NCBI GenBank assembly: GCA_031278315.1
Contig: JAITKS010000068.1
Span: 1-11,312, forward strand
DNA length: 11,312 bases
Reading direction: 5' to 3'
Source: Planctomycetaceae bacterium
Lineage (GTDB): Bacteria > Planctomycetota > Planctomycetia > Pirellulales > Thermoguttaceae
Below the pieces are notes generated by a model. It saw nothing but the letters and a program-made list of their open reading frames with translations. It was not told the DNA's origin and searched no databases. The translations under genes and the position numbers were made by a program. The number at the start of each line of letters is the position of its first letter. Position 1 is the first letter of the stretch. Positions 9,001 through 11,312 of the stretch are shown in pieces.

Positions 9001-9456
9001 GTAATTTACGCCTGCGTATTTTGCCATGTCGAAAGTAATTCTATTAATATCACTATTGTAAGTGTAATTAGAAGTAGAAGTAGAATAAAGAGGATAATAT
9101 TTTTCCGCATCAGGTTCTAAAGGCGCAATGAACCAATCACCTTCGGAACTAAGTCTAATTCTTGGCGGCGGGAAATAAAGAGAGCCGTTTATAGGGTCTT
9201 CTTGTATTAGAAATCTTCCGCTTAAATCAGGATAATATGCCCGCAAGTTATAAGGAATACTATCAAAACTCGGATAAACTAAATATACTTTCGTAGGCTC
9301 AATGTTATTCTGTGCTGCACTTTTTTGGTTCACGCAGAACGAAAAAATTATAATTGTTACGAGCACAATAATAGACCGAAGCAAGAAGTATAAATTATTA
9401 CTCTTACCAGATTTCATTTTTCGATTCCGATTGTCAGGGTTTTGTTCGCCTTGCAT
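1..9456 (-). CDS. Giant Pmp/autotransporter-like surface protein, C-terminus beyond the left edge
   Basis: Reading the minus strand by hand gives one frame with no stop from 9456 to base 1: at least 3,152 codons, incomplete at its C-terminus. A TAA lies in frame at 9483-9481, so the possible ATG starts are 9456 and 9417. I chose 9456 because AAGAG lies five bases upstream; 9417 would give a more ordinary signal peptide. Order of parts (numbered from 9456): export signal to about residue 48; beta-helix-like section to about 1070 with many G-x-L/V-N and GG turns; W..NW segment at 1070-1170; eleven GGA[ILVF] motifs paired with FxxN-type motifs at 1325-1700; a PATR-like LTKTGEGFVQFIGN motif near 1765; a second W..NW segment at 2090-2165; a third W segment at 2860-2910. 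It is rich in Asn, Asp, Ser, Thr and Gly, and I saw no Cys after the signal. Pmp and PATR repeats typically form passenger beta-helices of type V-secreted adhesins. A barrel or anchor would lie outside the window, so export by autotransport is not proven. Confidence 0.93.
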   Translation of the reverse strand, partial: MQGEQNPDNRNRKMKSGKSNNLYFLLRSIIVLVTIIIFSFCVNQKSAAQNNIEPTKVYLVYPSFDSIPYNLRAYYPDLSGRFLIQEDPINGSLYFPPPRIRLSSEGDWFIAPLEPDAEKYYPLYSTSTSNYTYNSDINRITFDMAKYAGVNYGGQFDFSRPQKGLGQFIKAGKGTIRLENLYDDTDFQAGIIVRGGILETGDYDFYSGNILSYFNMTTLFNAVIGNDYKTEWKHGGNLYVGSNTNPDGDGALFTISKGGLATIGMIDDASPSSYYYSVSRNESNLGLNIGMTYNANDNNYTPSTGRVLIDGKGSKLTAYYLRMEGTSYLDISNGGIANFPIQNEISSSSYYSSSTPNYRINIGQNAGSKGVINVVGAGSIVSTQLPITSTTSTYQYGDLIIGGAGFGVLNLVDGGRAEVGDFNPYSSYNGESTVTVSGGAALLVKDNLYLRNGTVSLTDRGSLEANRIYAGYDSYEPRSLSLSQFSSLTANNVTIDNHSTITNLQSTFSVLNQLDILHGKLNVLHAANTNALNLSLTSLTEGTSTSAPFNLINVAGASSHLYAGTAYIGIAYKYDNDEDMPIQSMAMINISDQGNISSGQNIYINSFYYNDPSRRQYDDSNEYAALNVAGRGSSVNVNNIRVRGAHSILNLTSNSSLTSHLLKSDTVYASINAATSSISSDYIHILSGSRFNAIGSEITLTGSETTSNYGFTINGRSDANIVNSRMYFDDASSFYIGMSGDGVLNLLNTSIDISQAEKDDGNDADNPFNITIGSTSGGFGIVNIWNGNLNLQGGDFNLVNGRVLLDGTITTGGLNTSSTTSSLIVLKDATIRTNEKFAQLDSLVGGNGTIYASGITPPDLALHGGYRTVLGDNSILYAGDYKGDVGILTFAGQLDLGNSPYFRVDLSSSASDATADLIKVINNNIVDPNPDPRPQYVYPDVGLHGDITVDLTSLILNNTESESTQTILEIDSTNTVYITRNLPAASNNYSRDRTLPYDMDATSWTFLLNGESIVDAMGGFYENNSLRYWLGRIKRNANTDNDSKYDDYIYGRVGYEQLQIHFSNLNYQNLVLRWRGNVDTDANPATYANGGVNLDWNLTNRNWDGTNESGYGESGRFLDGDAVIFDNTGGYWIGDNNPRNFIIELGGTGKTVAQITVNDVNQLTLRGNILADGTKTTLTALNETTGKLFVIDSTLRLEGYNEFLGGIDLTNSTIELGRDSALGTYIHDYKTDAGILNVLANDTATGRSVIRISSERSDDSITASNRFVALADNDDVSTNLIFHIPQSISEDGNYYYIKKLTIENVRGASAIEVGKGNDLYFTGSRDFAMRNNTSDIGGAILIGAGSQLLSYGNASVPALGVTNGLSHLRSFILSNNYASVNGGAIAYLNETVPLIFYNDVITLFENNIAVQNGGAIYSSSEVKFLDDTTPNYRAITFTGNIAVGGGGGAIYAPTVTIDEFDVSSSILDNLSANSSVITFTGNSAADGGAIYTETLTPIKGIAVFNGNTASNSGGALYVKPDNPIAGGWKLLDNSGEAFGNVTFNGNEAGEGGGGAIYTTNNLIIETFVAKNPTPPDTTPGLTDLIGTNFTGNKSIGPGGAIYIDNPNGQGKVTLSGSNLFASNESIRNNGGAIYADSLTINDLKTDSTHGTNPITSSNTSFLNNRALNGGAFYGHELIVSGNTSFIDNESIEDGGAVYITDGGTVTLNAGTGDIAFTNNRSFSTKGRSPNSLFLVSNVNLTLNGNHNFYFDDPIYSTSTDGGNSLTKTGEGFVQFIGNTVLNAIDAQTAGNVSINGGTFRLAGLTPANVSSFTTNGNITFADNTILAGQGILAADQIKFGNEVWLTPDNDRFETPGGIGFAGATPGRDSITYSKTTISSSASSLSPNITYSKAIGTYIFDADVEFGKDITYTIDLSDDYVLDTRPELNDTLKEQIENYVVELYKKTIYQDEDDINKELLPRVDFNFKQSDDILIVGNISHSNPGGADPNQVYIKIDLNNWVDGTFELMRSYADDLNNDIDPNNKKMSGQLLLEWFTDNDAAADNIELTISGLPIGSRQIARLYVENNVQDPNDPYGTDYNRLILVMNTAFGNKDLLWTGLKSNNQWDTTTSNWRWYWTTDEEKYNPNDYVIFDGVGRDRSDINLETKVQVSGMLIMGGWESFISKGGEKNEGEIVGKLLRKNVRTIDGQDAIPTINTFIANYGQNIDEYYAYYDQDIITNFANSNYSIPENLTLKMLDNNGQTVTGRLDISTPSTESITEFHIPTTFEKGTQIHGNGTIILGHNNALGKLTNGLEDPTFNPTAYRDIAKIIQFYNFVNDYFYEINGVIDNPIITHENYYDILSEIQIASNLNDQSGMIYIYDFPKELQDENDIIINNDPITYSTIPQTVVIKSAESTAEQKLVTSNWFYVAPSIPPSTETTNSTEPRHNVTLEAGDGTTWTITGNDGDIASQKARWDLQAREERYSTKDETFELNDITLVPNPTIAVVSGGPYSNGTNFQLQWSDVYAGVLFLGSSSDLNIKGNLSFIDNIAPAYNNTTLGYGAIHLNGNNILNFDTTNGDILFDNNYYNYINAQGELEQERLAISFNNNSINPNDPTSNTIINFTGINTGGVFFNDPIRPIDPANPNNKAAININFSNNDSFVQFRGENILRNGITVEGGVMRIANYTDNTESSINAGNSLFIGNKGVLSGNGTITADKTEIVGVISPDSTILSPDNHIVGNSKIKDPLLPAEVGTLTFIGDMTFYDAEFNIDIALNSENKTVNDKIIVTGDIIFGNNETRVNTINLDDWIGPAKYTIMEADFISQVDDSWIIKYHGATLDYVAVNSDYEDYEISSDIRVALAVIRQEKLILQLRSGTVFGNVIQWDGSDWTNNNITADNLIVLNNSTPNDIITVDADNMLFGGLEVYNKRFELQSITRDDIGTIRIVESSQLQQLTASGKVYVHSSGELYTNIPIDAQQGVLLENLGAGQGGGTIIFGVQDAFGKYQEAYRDEANSPGRITAIGTDNKIIIDATINAQNRIVVEKNAELEIIVNAGEALTLSNVSTTANGAAISVTGDGTGTALGLVLSGNITITNNKSYYYVEQIPASNVGSSASLAPLTKPITTQSGIGAAIYLEDAVMVFDTTNGPIQILNNQDEKGINSMILVGTN
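725..875 (-). other. W boundary segment 3 inside the giant protein
   Basis: Residues about 2860-2910 read VIQWDGSDWTNNNITADN, IVLNN, TVDADNMLFGGLEVYNKRFEL. This is a shorter form of segments 1 and 2 (W.G..W....A...). It is preceded at 1375-1140 by a third capping pattern: GNGTITADKTEIVG, SPDNHIVG, GTLTFIGDMTF, FNIDIALN, DKIIVTGDI. Beyond it, near 250-100, another loose Pmp-like pair appears (ITITNNKSYYY and GAAIYLEDA), so further repeats probably continue past the left edge. Confidence 0.55.
2960..3190 (-). other. W..NW boundary segment 2 inside the giant protein
   Basis: Residues about 2090-2165 read LLWTGLKSNNQWDTTTSNW, RWYW, NDYVIFDGVG, and a strand VQVSGMLIMGG. The order W.G...W....NW....D.V.FDG....V...G is the same as in segment 1. 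It follows a capping region at 3990-3525 containing AGQGILAADQ, LTPDN, IFDADVEFG and DDILIVGN, which again resembles the end of a passenger unit. Confidence 0.6.
4045..4200 (-). repeat. PATR-like autotransporter-associated beta-strand repeat
   Basis: Residues around 1755-1803 read NSLTKTGEGFVQFIGNT, then a short linker and VSINGGTFRLAG. This matches the form of the autotransporter-associated beta-strand repeat as I remember it (LTKxGxGxLxLxGxNxY...VxxGxLxL). It lies directly after the Pmp array and before the second capping and boundary region. One clear copy is seen here; a looser relative (FVQFRGENILRNGITVEGGVMRI) lies near 1540-1450. Confidence 0.65.
4360..5490 (-). repeat. Pmp-type (GGA[ILVF] / FxxN) repeat array in the giant protein
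   Basis: Eleven GGA motifs can be read in order on the minus strand: IGGAIL (near 5441), NGGAIA (5305), NGGAIY (5215), GGGAIY (5115), DGGAIY (4990), SGGALY (4915), GGGAIY (4795), PGGAIY (4655), NGGAIY (4565), NGGAFY (4445) and DGGAVY (4370). Most follow an FxxN-type motif by a short gap, for example FTGNIAV, FNGNTAS, FNGNEAG, FTGNKSI, FASNESI, FLNNRAL and FIDNESI. This pairing of GGA[ILV] and FxxN is the defining signature of chlamydial polymorphic outer membrane proteins, which are autotransporter adhesins. At DNA level the motif shows up as recurrent GCACCGCC-like words on the plus strand. Spacing is about 75-135 bp, so the repeats are diverged, not recent copies. Confidence 0.85.
5940..6250 (-). 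other. W..NW boundary segment 1 inside the giant protein
   Basis: Residues around 1070-1170 read LRWRGN, then DWNLTNRNWDG, FLDGDAVIFDN, and a strand ending VNQLTLRGN. This W.G...W....NW....DGD.V.F pattern is typical of the first unit of autotransporter-associated beta-strand proteins, where it normally follows the signal peptide. Here it lies over 1,000 residues inside the polypeptide. It separates the first beta-helical section from the Pmp-like array. Confidence 0.6.
6690..9312 (-). other. First beta-helical passenger section of the giant protein
   Basis: This section (about residues 49-923) consists of irregular beta-strand-and-turn repeats with recurring patterns such as GFGVLNLVDGGRAEVG, GSKGVINVVGAGS and FGIVNIWNGNLNLQGG, which resemble right-handed beta-helix rungs. 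Ser/Tyr-rich stretches recur (STSTSNYTYNS, SPSSYYYSV, SSSYYSSS, NPYSSYNG). It ends near 6815-6690 with a capping pattern, GILTFAGQLDLG followed by a hydrophobic-D-L segment and ADLIKV. This is the usual closing pattern of autotransporter passenger units (G.L...G.....G..L..DL....D.I.V). The domain call rests on pattern recognition, not on a profile search. Confidence 0.6.
9313..9456 (-). other. N-terminal export signal of the giant protein
   Basis: From the inner start (9417) the protein has a basic n-region with three Lys and one Arg, a hydrophobic core (IIVLVTIIIFSF), then NQKSAAQ. A signal peptidase I site is plausible after SAA, with Ser at -3 and Ala at -1, giving a 35-residue signal. From the outer start (9456) there are 13 more hydrophilic residues, which makes an extended n-region of the sort seen on some very large autotransporters. 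The single Cys in the core is not in a lipobox (FSFC rather than L-A/S-G/A-C), so a lipoprotein is unlikely. Cleavage and true start are inferred. Confidence 0.7.
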
Positions 9457-9760
9457 TTGAACTCTTGTTGTACGTGTAACTTACTACTATCAATCACCCA
9501 TTATTTCTTTTTGATCAAACACGATTAATAAAAACGTTTCATGGCTATAAACCATAAAATCATCACAATACTTAAAAACATGCAATAAGGTATCTATGAA
9601 TTAATCGGCAAAATCTACGCAATCAGTAAATAAAAAATAACTATTTTAATGCAACTTCTAAAAACAATTCCTATAATAGTAATAAATCAACGGAATTTCA
9701 CAAAAAAATTTTCCCAACAAAAAAATCAAAAATAATAAAAAAAATGGTAATATATTCAAT
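9457..9760. other. AT-rich intergenic DNA upstream of the giant gene
   Basis: No gene is seen in this stretch. It is very AT-rich with A-tracts (for example 9707-9742) and stops in every frame. It should hold the promoter of the giant gene on the minus strand, but I cannot point to a convincing -35/-10 pair. A weak dyad, ATGGCTATAAACCAT (9541-9555), is the only operator-like sequence I noticed. The only candidate ribosome-binding site is AAGAG, five bases before the ATG at 9456. Confidence 0.5.
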
Positions 9761-9861
9761 TTATTCCGTATATGGTAAATTTATCCCCCGTACGCAGTGA
9801 ATACACACCGCACACGGCTGCATTGGAGATTTCCCGTCGCGGTATGATAATAACGGAATAA
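9761..9861 (-). ncRNA. Structured element, possible group II intron fragment or small RNA
   Basis: This stretch is visibly richer in G and C than its flanks and is bounded by TTATTCCGT (9761-9769) and its inverted copy ACGGAATAA (9853-9861). On the minus strand, CCGTGTGCGGTG and CACTGCGTACGG (9817-9806 and 9799-9788) form a fully paired 12-bp stem around a TGTATT loop. Three of the pairs are G-U, which pair only in minus-strand RNA, so that is the likely RNA sense. The AGCCGTGTGCGG...CGTACGG form resembles, from memory, a hairpin found in bacterial group II introns ahead of the reverse transcriptase gene. No reverse transcriptase or catalytic domain V is present, so at most a fragment. It could instead be an unrelated small RNA or repeat. 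Confidence 0.35.
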
Positions 9862-9893
9862 ACGTAATATATAGATAAAATTTTTTCAAATCA

Positions 9894-9967
9894 GGAACGC
9901 GGTCGTCTCGACCGCATATTTAAACGTTTTTTGTACAAAAAAATTGCAGGCGAGACGCCTGCGTTCC
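9894..9967. repeat. Inverted pair of REP-like hairpins (BIME-like element)
   Basis: Two 22-base units face each other, at 9894-9915 (plus) and 9946-9967 (minus). Each begins GGAACGC and contains a perfect 7-bp stem with a TCT loop: GCGGTCG/CGACCGC in the first and GCAGGCG/CGCCTGC in the second. The units differ at four positions, and these form two complete base pairs (G-C versus A-T, T-A versus G-C), so the stem is preserved by compensatory change. The 30-base spacer contains the palindrome TTTTTTGTACAAAAAA (9927-9942). A short conserved head plus palindrome, in inverted pairs, is the layout of REP/BIME elements, often mobilised by RAYT transposases. None is seen here. Confidence 0.75.
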
Positions 9968-9969
9968 TC

Positions 9970-9979
9970 CTAATATTAG
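9970..9979. promoter_or_regulatory. CTAATATTAG palindrome upstream of the HtrA-like gene
   Basis: A perfect 10-bp palindrome lies between the REP-like pair and the seven-base repeat, 47 bases before the HtrA-like start. It could be an operator half-site or part of a -10 region, but in DNA this AT-rich it may be chance. Confidence 0.2.
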
Positions 9980-9986
9980 TTTTTAG

Positions 9987-10018
9987 AACCACTAACCACT
10001 AACCACTAACCACTAACC
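9987..10018. repeat. Seven-base tandem repeat (AACCACT), four full copies plus AACC
   Basis: AACCACT is repeated exactly four times and followed by AACC, ending eight bases before the ATG at 10026. It therefore fills the place where a ribosome-binding site and part of the 5' untranslated leader of the HtrA-like gene would lie. Short tandem repeats of this kind can change copy number by slipped-strand replication. Here that would change leader length or promoter spacing and not the reading frame. Confidence 0.9.
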
Positions 10019-10025
10019 GTTAATA

Positions 10026-11069
10026 ATGAAATTTATTTTTGTTTTTTTGTTTTTTCATATTTGTTTAGAATCTGCATTATTTGCACAAGATATTCTTCCT
10101 GTCAATTCTAATTCTCTACAAGATACAATAGATACGATATCCAAACATCTTGTCCGCATCGATACGATAGGCGGTTTTGAAAAAGTCGGCAGTGAATTCG
10201 CTAACGAAGGAACGTCAACCGGAATATTACTCGATAAAGAAGGTTATGTCTTAACAAGCGCATTCAACTTTTTACATGATCCTACATCAATCTTGCTGCG
10301 TTTTAGTAACGGCACGAAAAAGATCGCCCGCCGCGTAGCAGTAGATCGTAACCGTATGTTGACTTTACTCAAAGTAGAAGGTCTCAATACAGATTTCTTG
10401 CCCGATACCCCGCTCCCGATCAGACCTAAAAACGAAATTAAAATCGCAGAACCTATAACGGTAATAGCAGTTGCATTGTCGCCAAACGAACCTAATATCA
10501 CACGCGGAATAATAAGCGGAAAAAACCGTATCTGGAATAAAGCTATTCAAACCGATGCCGCAATCGGTCCCAATAACTACGGCGGCGTAATCGCCGGCGA
10601 TGACGGAAAATTATTCGCAATCGCCGTACCGCTGTCAATGACCTCAAACGAACTCGCAGCAGGCACCGAAACCTACGACGCAGGTGTCGGATTAGCAATC
10701 CCCTTCGAAGATATAAATAAATATATACTCGAAAAATTAAAAAACGGTAAAAACCTTGAAGCCGGTTACATCGGAATAGAATTCAAAGAAAATCAAATCT
10801 TTGTCGGAGAACCAATCATAAACAATACCGCAAAAAATTCGCCAGCCGATAAAGCCGGACTAAAAAAAGGCGACAAAATCACAAAAATCAATAACAAAAA
10901 TATAAATACCGCACTAGAATACGAAATGTATATCAAACAAAAATACGCAAACGAAAAAATAAAACTAACATACTCCCGAAACGGAAAAGAATATAACATC
11001 ACAATAGAAACAATCCCGCAACCAATTCAATCAACAAACAAATCTACAAAAAAAATAAAAAATAAATAA
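10026..11069 (+). CDS. Exported HtrA/DegP-like protein with PDZ domain, catalytic triad missing
   Basis: The 347-residue protein starts with a signal peptide (hydrophobic core FIFVFLFFHICL, likely cleavage after SALFA at residue 20), so it acts outside the cytoplasm. Residues 60-230 follow the trypsin-like S1C fold: STGILLDKEGYVLTSAF, VAVDRNRMLTLLKV, ITRGIISG, IQTDAAIGPNNYGGVI and GVGLAIPF match the HtrA blocks in order. Residues 247-330 are one PDZ domain (NSPADKAGLKKGDKITKINN), which in the family binds peptide C-termini. Against the usual TNNHV, D-L-A-V-L-K and GNSGGP, the His, Asp and Ser positions are F80, M111 and Y185. The protein is therefore probably not a protease; chaperone or scaffold action is inference. 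The Lys-rich tail (TKKIKNK) is unusual. The ATG is the only good start (TAA in frame at 10020-10022) and no Shine-Dalgarno sequence is seen. It is divergent from the giant surface-protein gene. Confidence 0.93.
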   Translation: MKFIFVFLFFHICLESALFAQDILPVNSNSLQDTIDTISKHLVRIDTIGGFEKVGSEFANEGTSTGILLDKEGYVLTSAFNFLHDPTSILLRFSNGTKKIARRVAVDRNRMLTLLKVEGLNTDFLPDTPLPIRPKNEIKIAEPITVIAVALSPNEPNITRGIISGKNRIWNKAIQTDAAIGPNNYGGVIAGDDGKLFAIAVPLSMTSNELAAGTETYDAGVGLAIPFEDINKYILEKLKNGKNLEAGYIGIEFKENQIFVGEPIINNTAKNSPADKAGLKKGDKITKINNKNINTALEYEMYIKQKYANEKIKLTYSRNGKEYNITIETIPQPIQSTNKSTKKIKNK

Positions 11070-11092
11070 TGCGAATTACTAAAAAAAATCCC

Positions 11093-11116
11093 GATAGATT
11101 ATTCGATAGATTATTC
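11093..11116. repeat. 12-bp tandem direct repeat (GATAGATTATTC x2)
   Basis: Two identical, abutting copies of GATAGATTATTC lie 24 bases after the stop of the HtrA-like gene. They could be a small duplication or a paired protein-binding site; nothing else defines their role. Confidence 0.8.
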
Positions 11117-11117
11117 G

Positions 11118-11159
11118 TTCACTTTGTCATACAAAACCTTGTCATAATATATCAGTGAA
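11118..11159. repeat. Inverted TTCACT/AGTGAA enclosing two TTGTCATA direct repeats
   Basis: TTCACT (11118-11123) and AGTGAA (11154-11159) are inverted. Between them TTGTCATA occurs twice (11124-11131, 11139-11146), 15 bases start to start. The outer pair is followed by ATTTTTC, so a weak terminator for the HtrA-like gene is possible, but the 30-base loop makes it poor. A binding site is the alternative. Confidence 0.4.
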
Positions 11160-11183
11160 ATTTTTCAAAGGAGCTAACAATCG

Positions 11184-11209
11184 AAAAGTCCCGCGCGGAC
11201 GACTCTTTA
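11184..11209. terminator. Probable bidirectional terminator between convergent genes
   Basis: AAAAGTC (11184-11190) can pair with GACTCTTT (11201-11208), with one bulged C, around a loop containing the self-complementary CCGCGCGG. The stem has A-rich and T-rich flanks on both strands: TTTATTAA follows on plus, and TTTTCG follows on minus. It lies 14 bases past the stop of the minus-strand gene and about 115 bases past the HtrA-like stop, which suits a shared terminator. The T-runs are short, so strength is uncertain. Confidence 0.4.
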
Positions 11210-11222
11210 TTAACCGTAGGCT

Positions 11223-11312
11223 TTAGTTTACGGTAGGATATTCTTCGCCGCTAACAAAATGTTTTGGTTGAAAATGATCGGGGACATCAATTTTAAATGT
11301 ATTGCCGCTTGG
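11223..11312 (-). CDS. C-terminal end of an unidentified protein (partial)
   Basis: From the right edge the minus strand reads 29 codons and a TAA at 11225-11223. The peptide begins PSGNTFKIDVPDHF and ends SGEEYPTVN. Its composition is protein-like (mixed charged, aromatic and Pro residues; no low complexity), and a terminator-like hairpin follows just beyond the stop, which supports a real gene end. I do not recognise the family, and a short open stretch can occur by chance. The gene would be convergent with the HtrA-like gene and its start lies outside the window. Confidence 0.5.
   Translation of the reverse strand, partial: PSGNTFKIDVPDHFQPKHFVSGEEYPTVN

Noticed and set aside
9313..9456. 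Possible lipoprotein signal because of the Cys in the hydrophobic core
   Set aside because: The residues before the Cys (FSF) do not form a lipobox, and a normal signal peptidase I site follows.
9772..9861. 29-codon plus-strand reading frame starting MVNLSPVRSEY and ending in TAA
   Set aside because: It coincides with the structured island, has no ribosome site, and the G-U pairs of the stem point to the minus strand as the functional RNA sense. It could be a real small peptide, but nothing favours coding over structure.
10244..11002. Minus-strand frames inside the HtrA-like gene (10244-10501, 10365-10550, 10793-11002)
   Set aside because: They are antisense to a gene with clear HtrA and PDZ motifs and show no domain features of their own.
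11166..11173. AAAGGAG, a Shine-Dalgarno-like sequence on the plus strand
   Set aside because: No ATG, GTG or TTG lies at a suitable distance, and the sequence runs directly into the terminator-like hairpin.

Overview
This is an AT-rich bacterial window. It is dominated by one enormous minus-strand reading frame that runs from about 9456 to the left edge without a stop and continues beyond it. The encoded protein is at least about 3,150 residues long and looks secreted. It combines chlamydial-type polymorphic outer membrane protein repeats (GGA[ILVF] and FxxN) with autotransporter-associated beta-strand segments. The same reader meets a divergent HtrA-like gene (10026-11069), then the last 29 codons of a minus-strand gene entering from the right edge. 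The mix of Pmp-like repeats, giant beta-helical surface proteins, weak or absent Shine-Dalgarno sites and an HtrA lacking its triad suggests a PVC-superphylum bacterium (Planctomycetota or Lentisphaerota relative). That placement is inference; no marker gene is present.

Layout. 1-9456 (-): giant surface protein, N-terminus at the right. An export signal is followed by a first beta-helical section rich in Ser, Tyr and Asn. Next come a W..NW boundary segment near 6250-5940, a Pmp-repeat array at 5490-4360, a PATR-like repeat near 4175-4045, a second W..NW boundary near 3190-2960, a third beta-helical section, and a third W boundary near 875-725. The C-terminus, where a beta-barrel or other anchor would be expected, is outside the window. 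9457-10025: an intergenic region of about 570 bp with very AT-rich DNA, a more GC-rich structured element (9761-9861) whose hairpin resembles a group II intron hairpin, a pair of inverted REP-like hairpins (9894-9967), and a seven-base tandem repeat (9987-10018) ending just before the next start codon. 10026-11069 (+): exported HtrA/DegP-like protein with a PDZ domain, in which all three catalytic residues appear replaced (F80, M111, Y185). 11070-11222: short direct repeats and a probable bidirectional terminator. 11223-11312 (-): C-terminal end of an unidentified protein.

How the parts may work together. The giant adhesin-like protein and the HtrA-like protein are divergently arranged across a repeat-rich spacer, and both carry export signals. 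A protease-dead HtrA could serve as a periplasmic chaperone or peptide-binding scaffold for large exported beta-helical proteins, but only adjacency supports this. No complete recognised defence, CRISPR, transposase or metabolic system is visible. The most unusual items are the three-module giant Pmp/PATR protein, the triad-less HtrA, and the REP-like pair whose stem differences are all compensatory.
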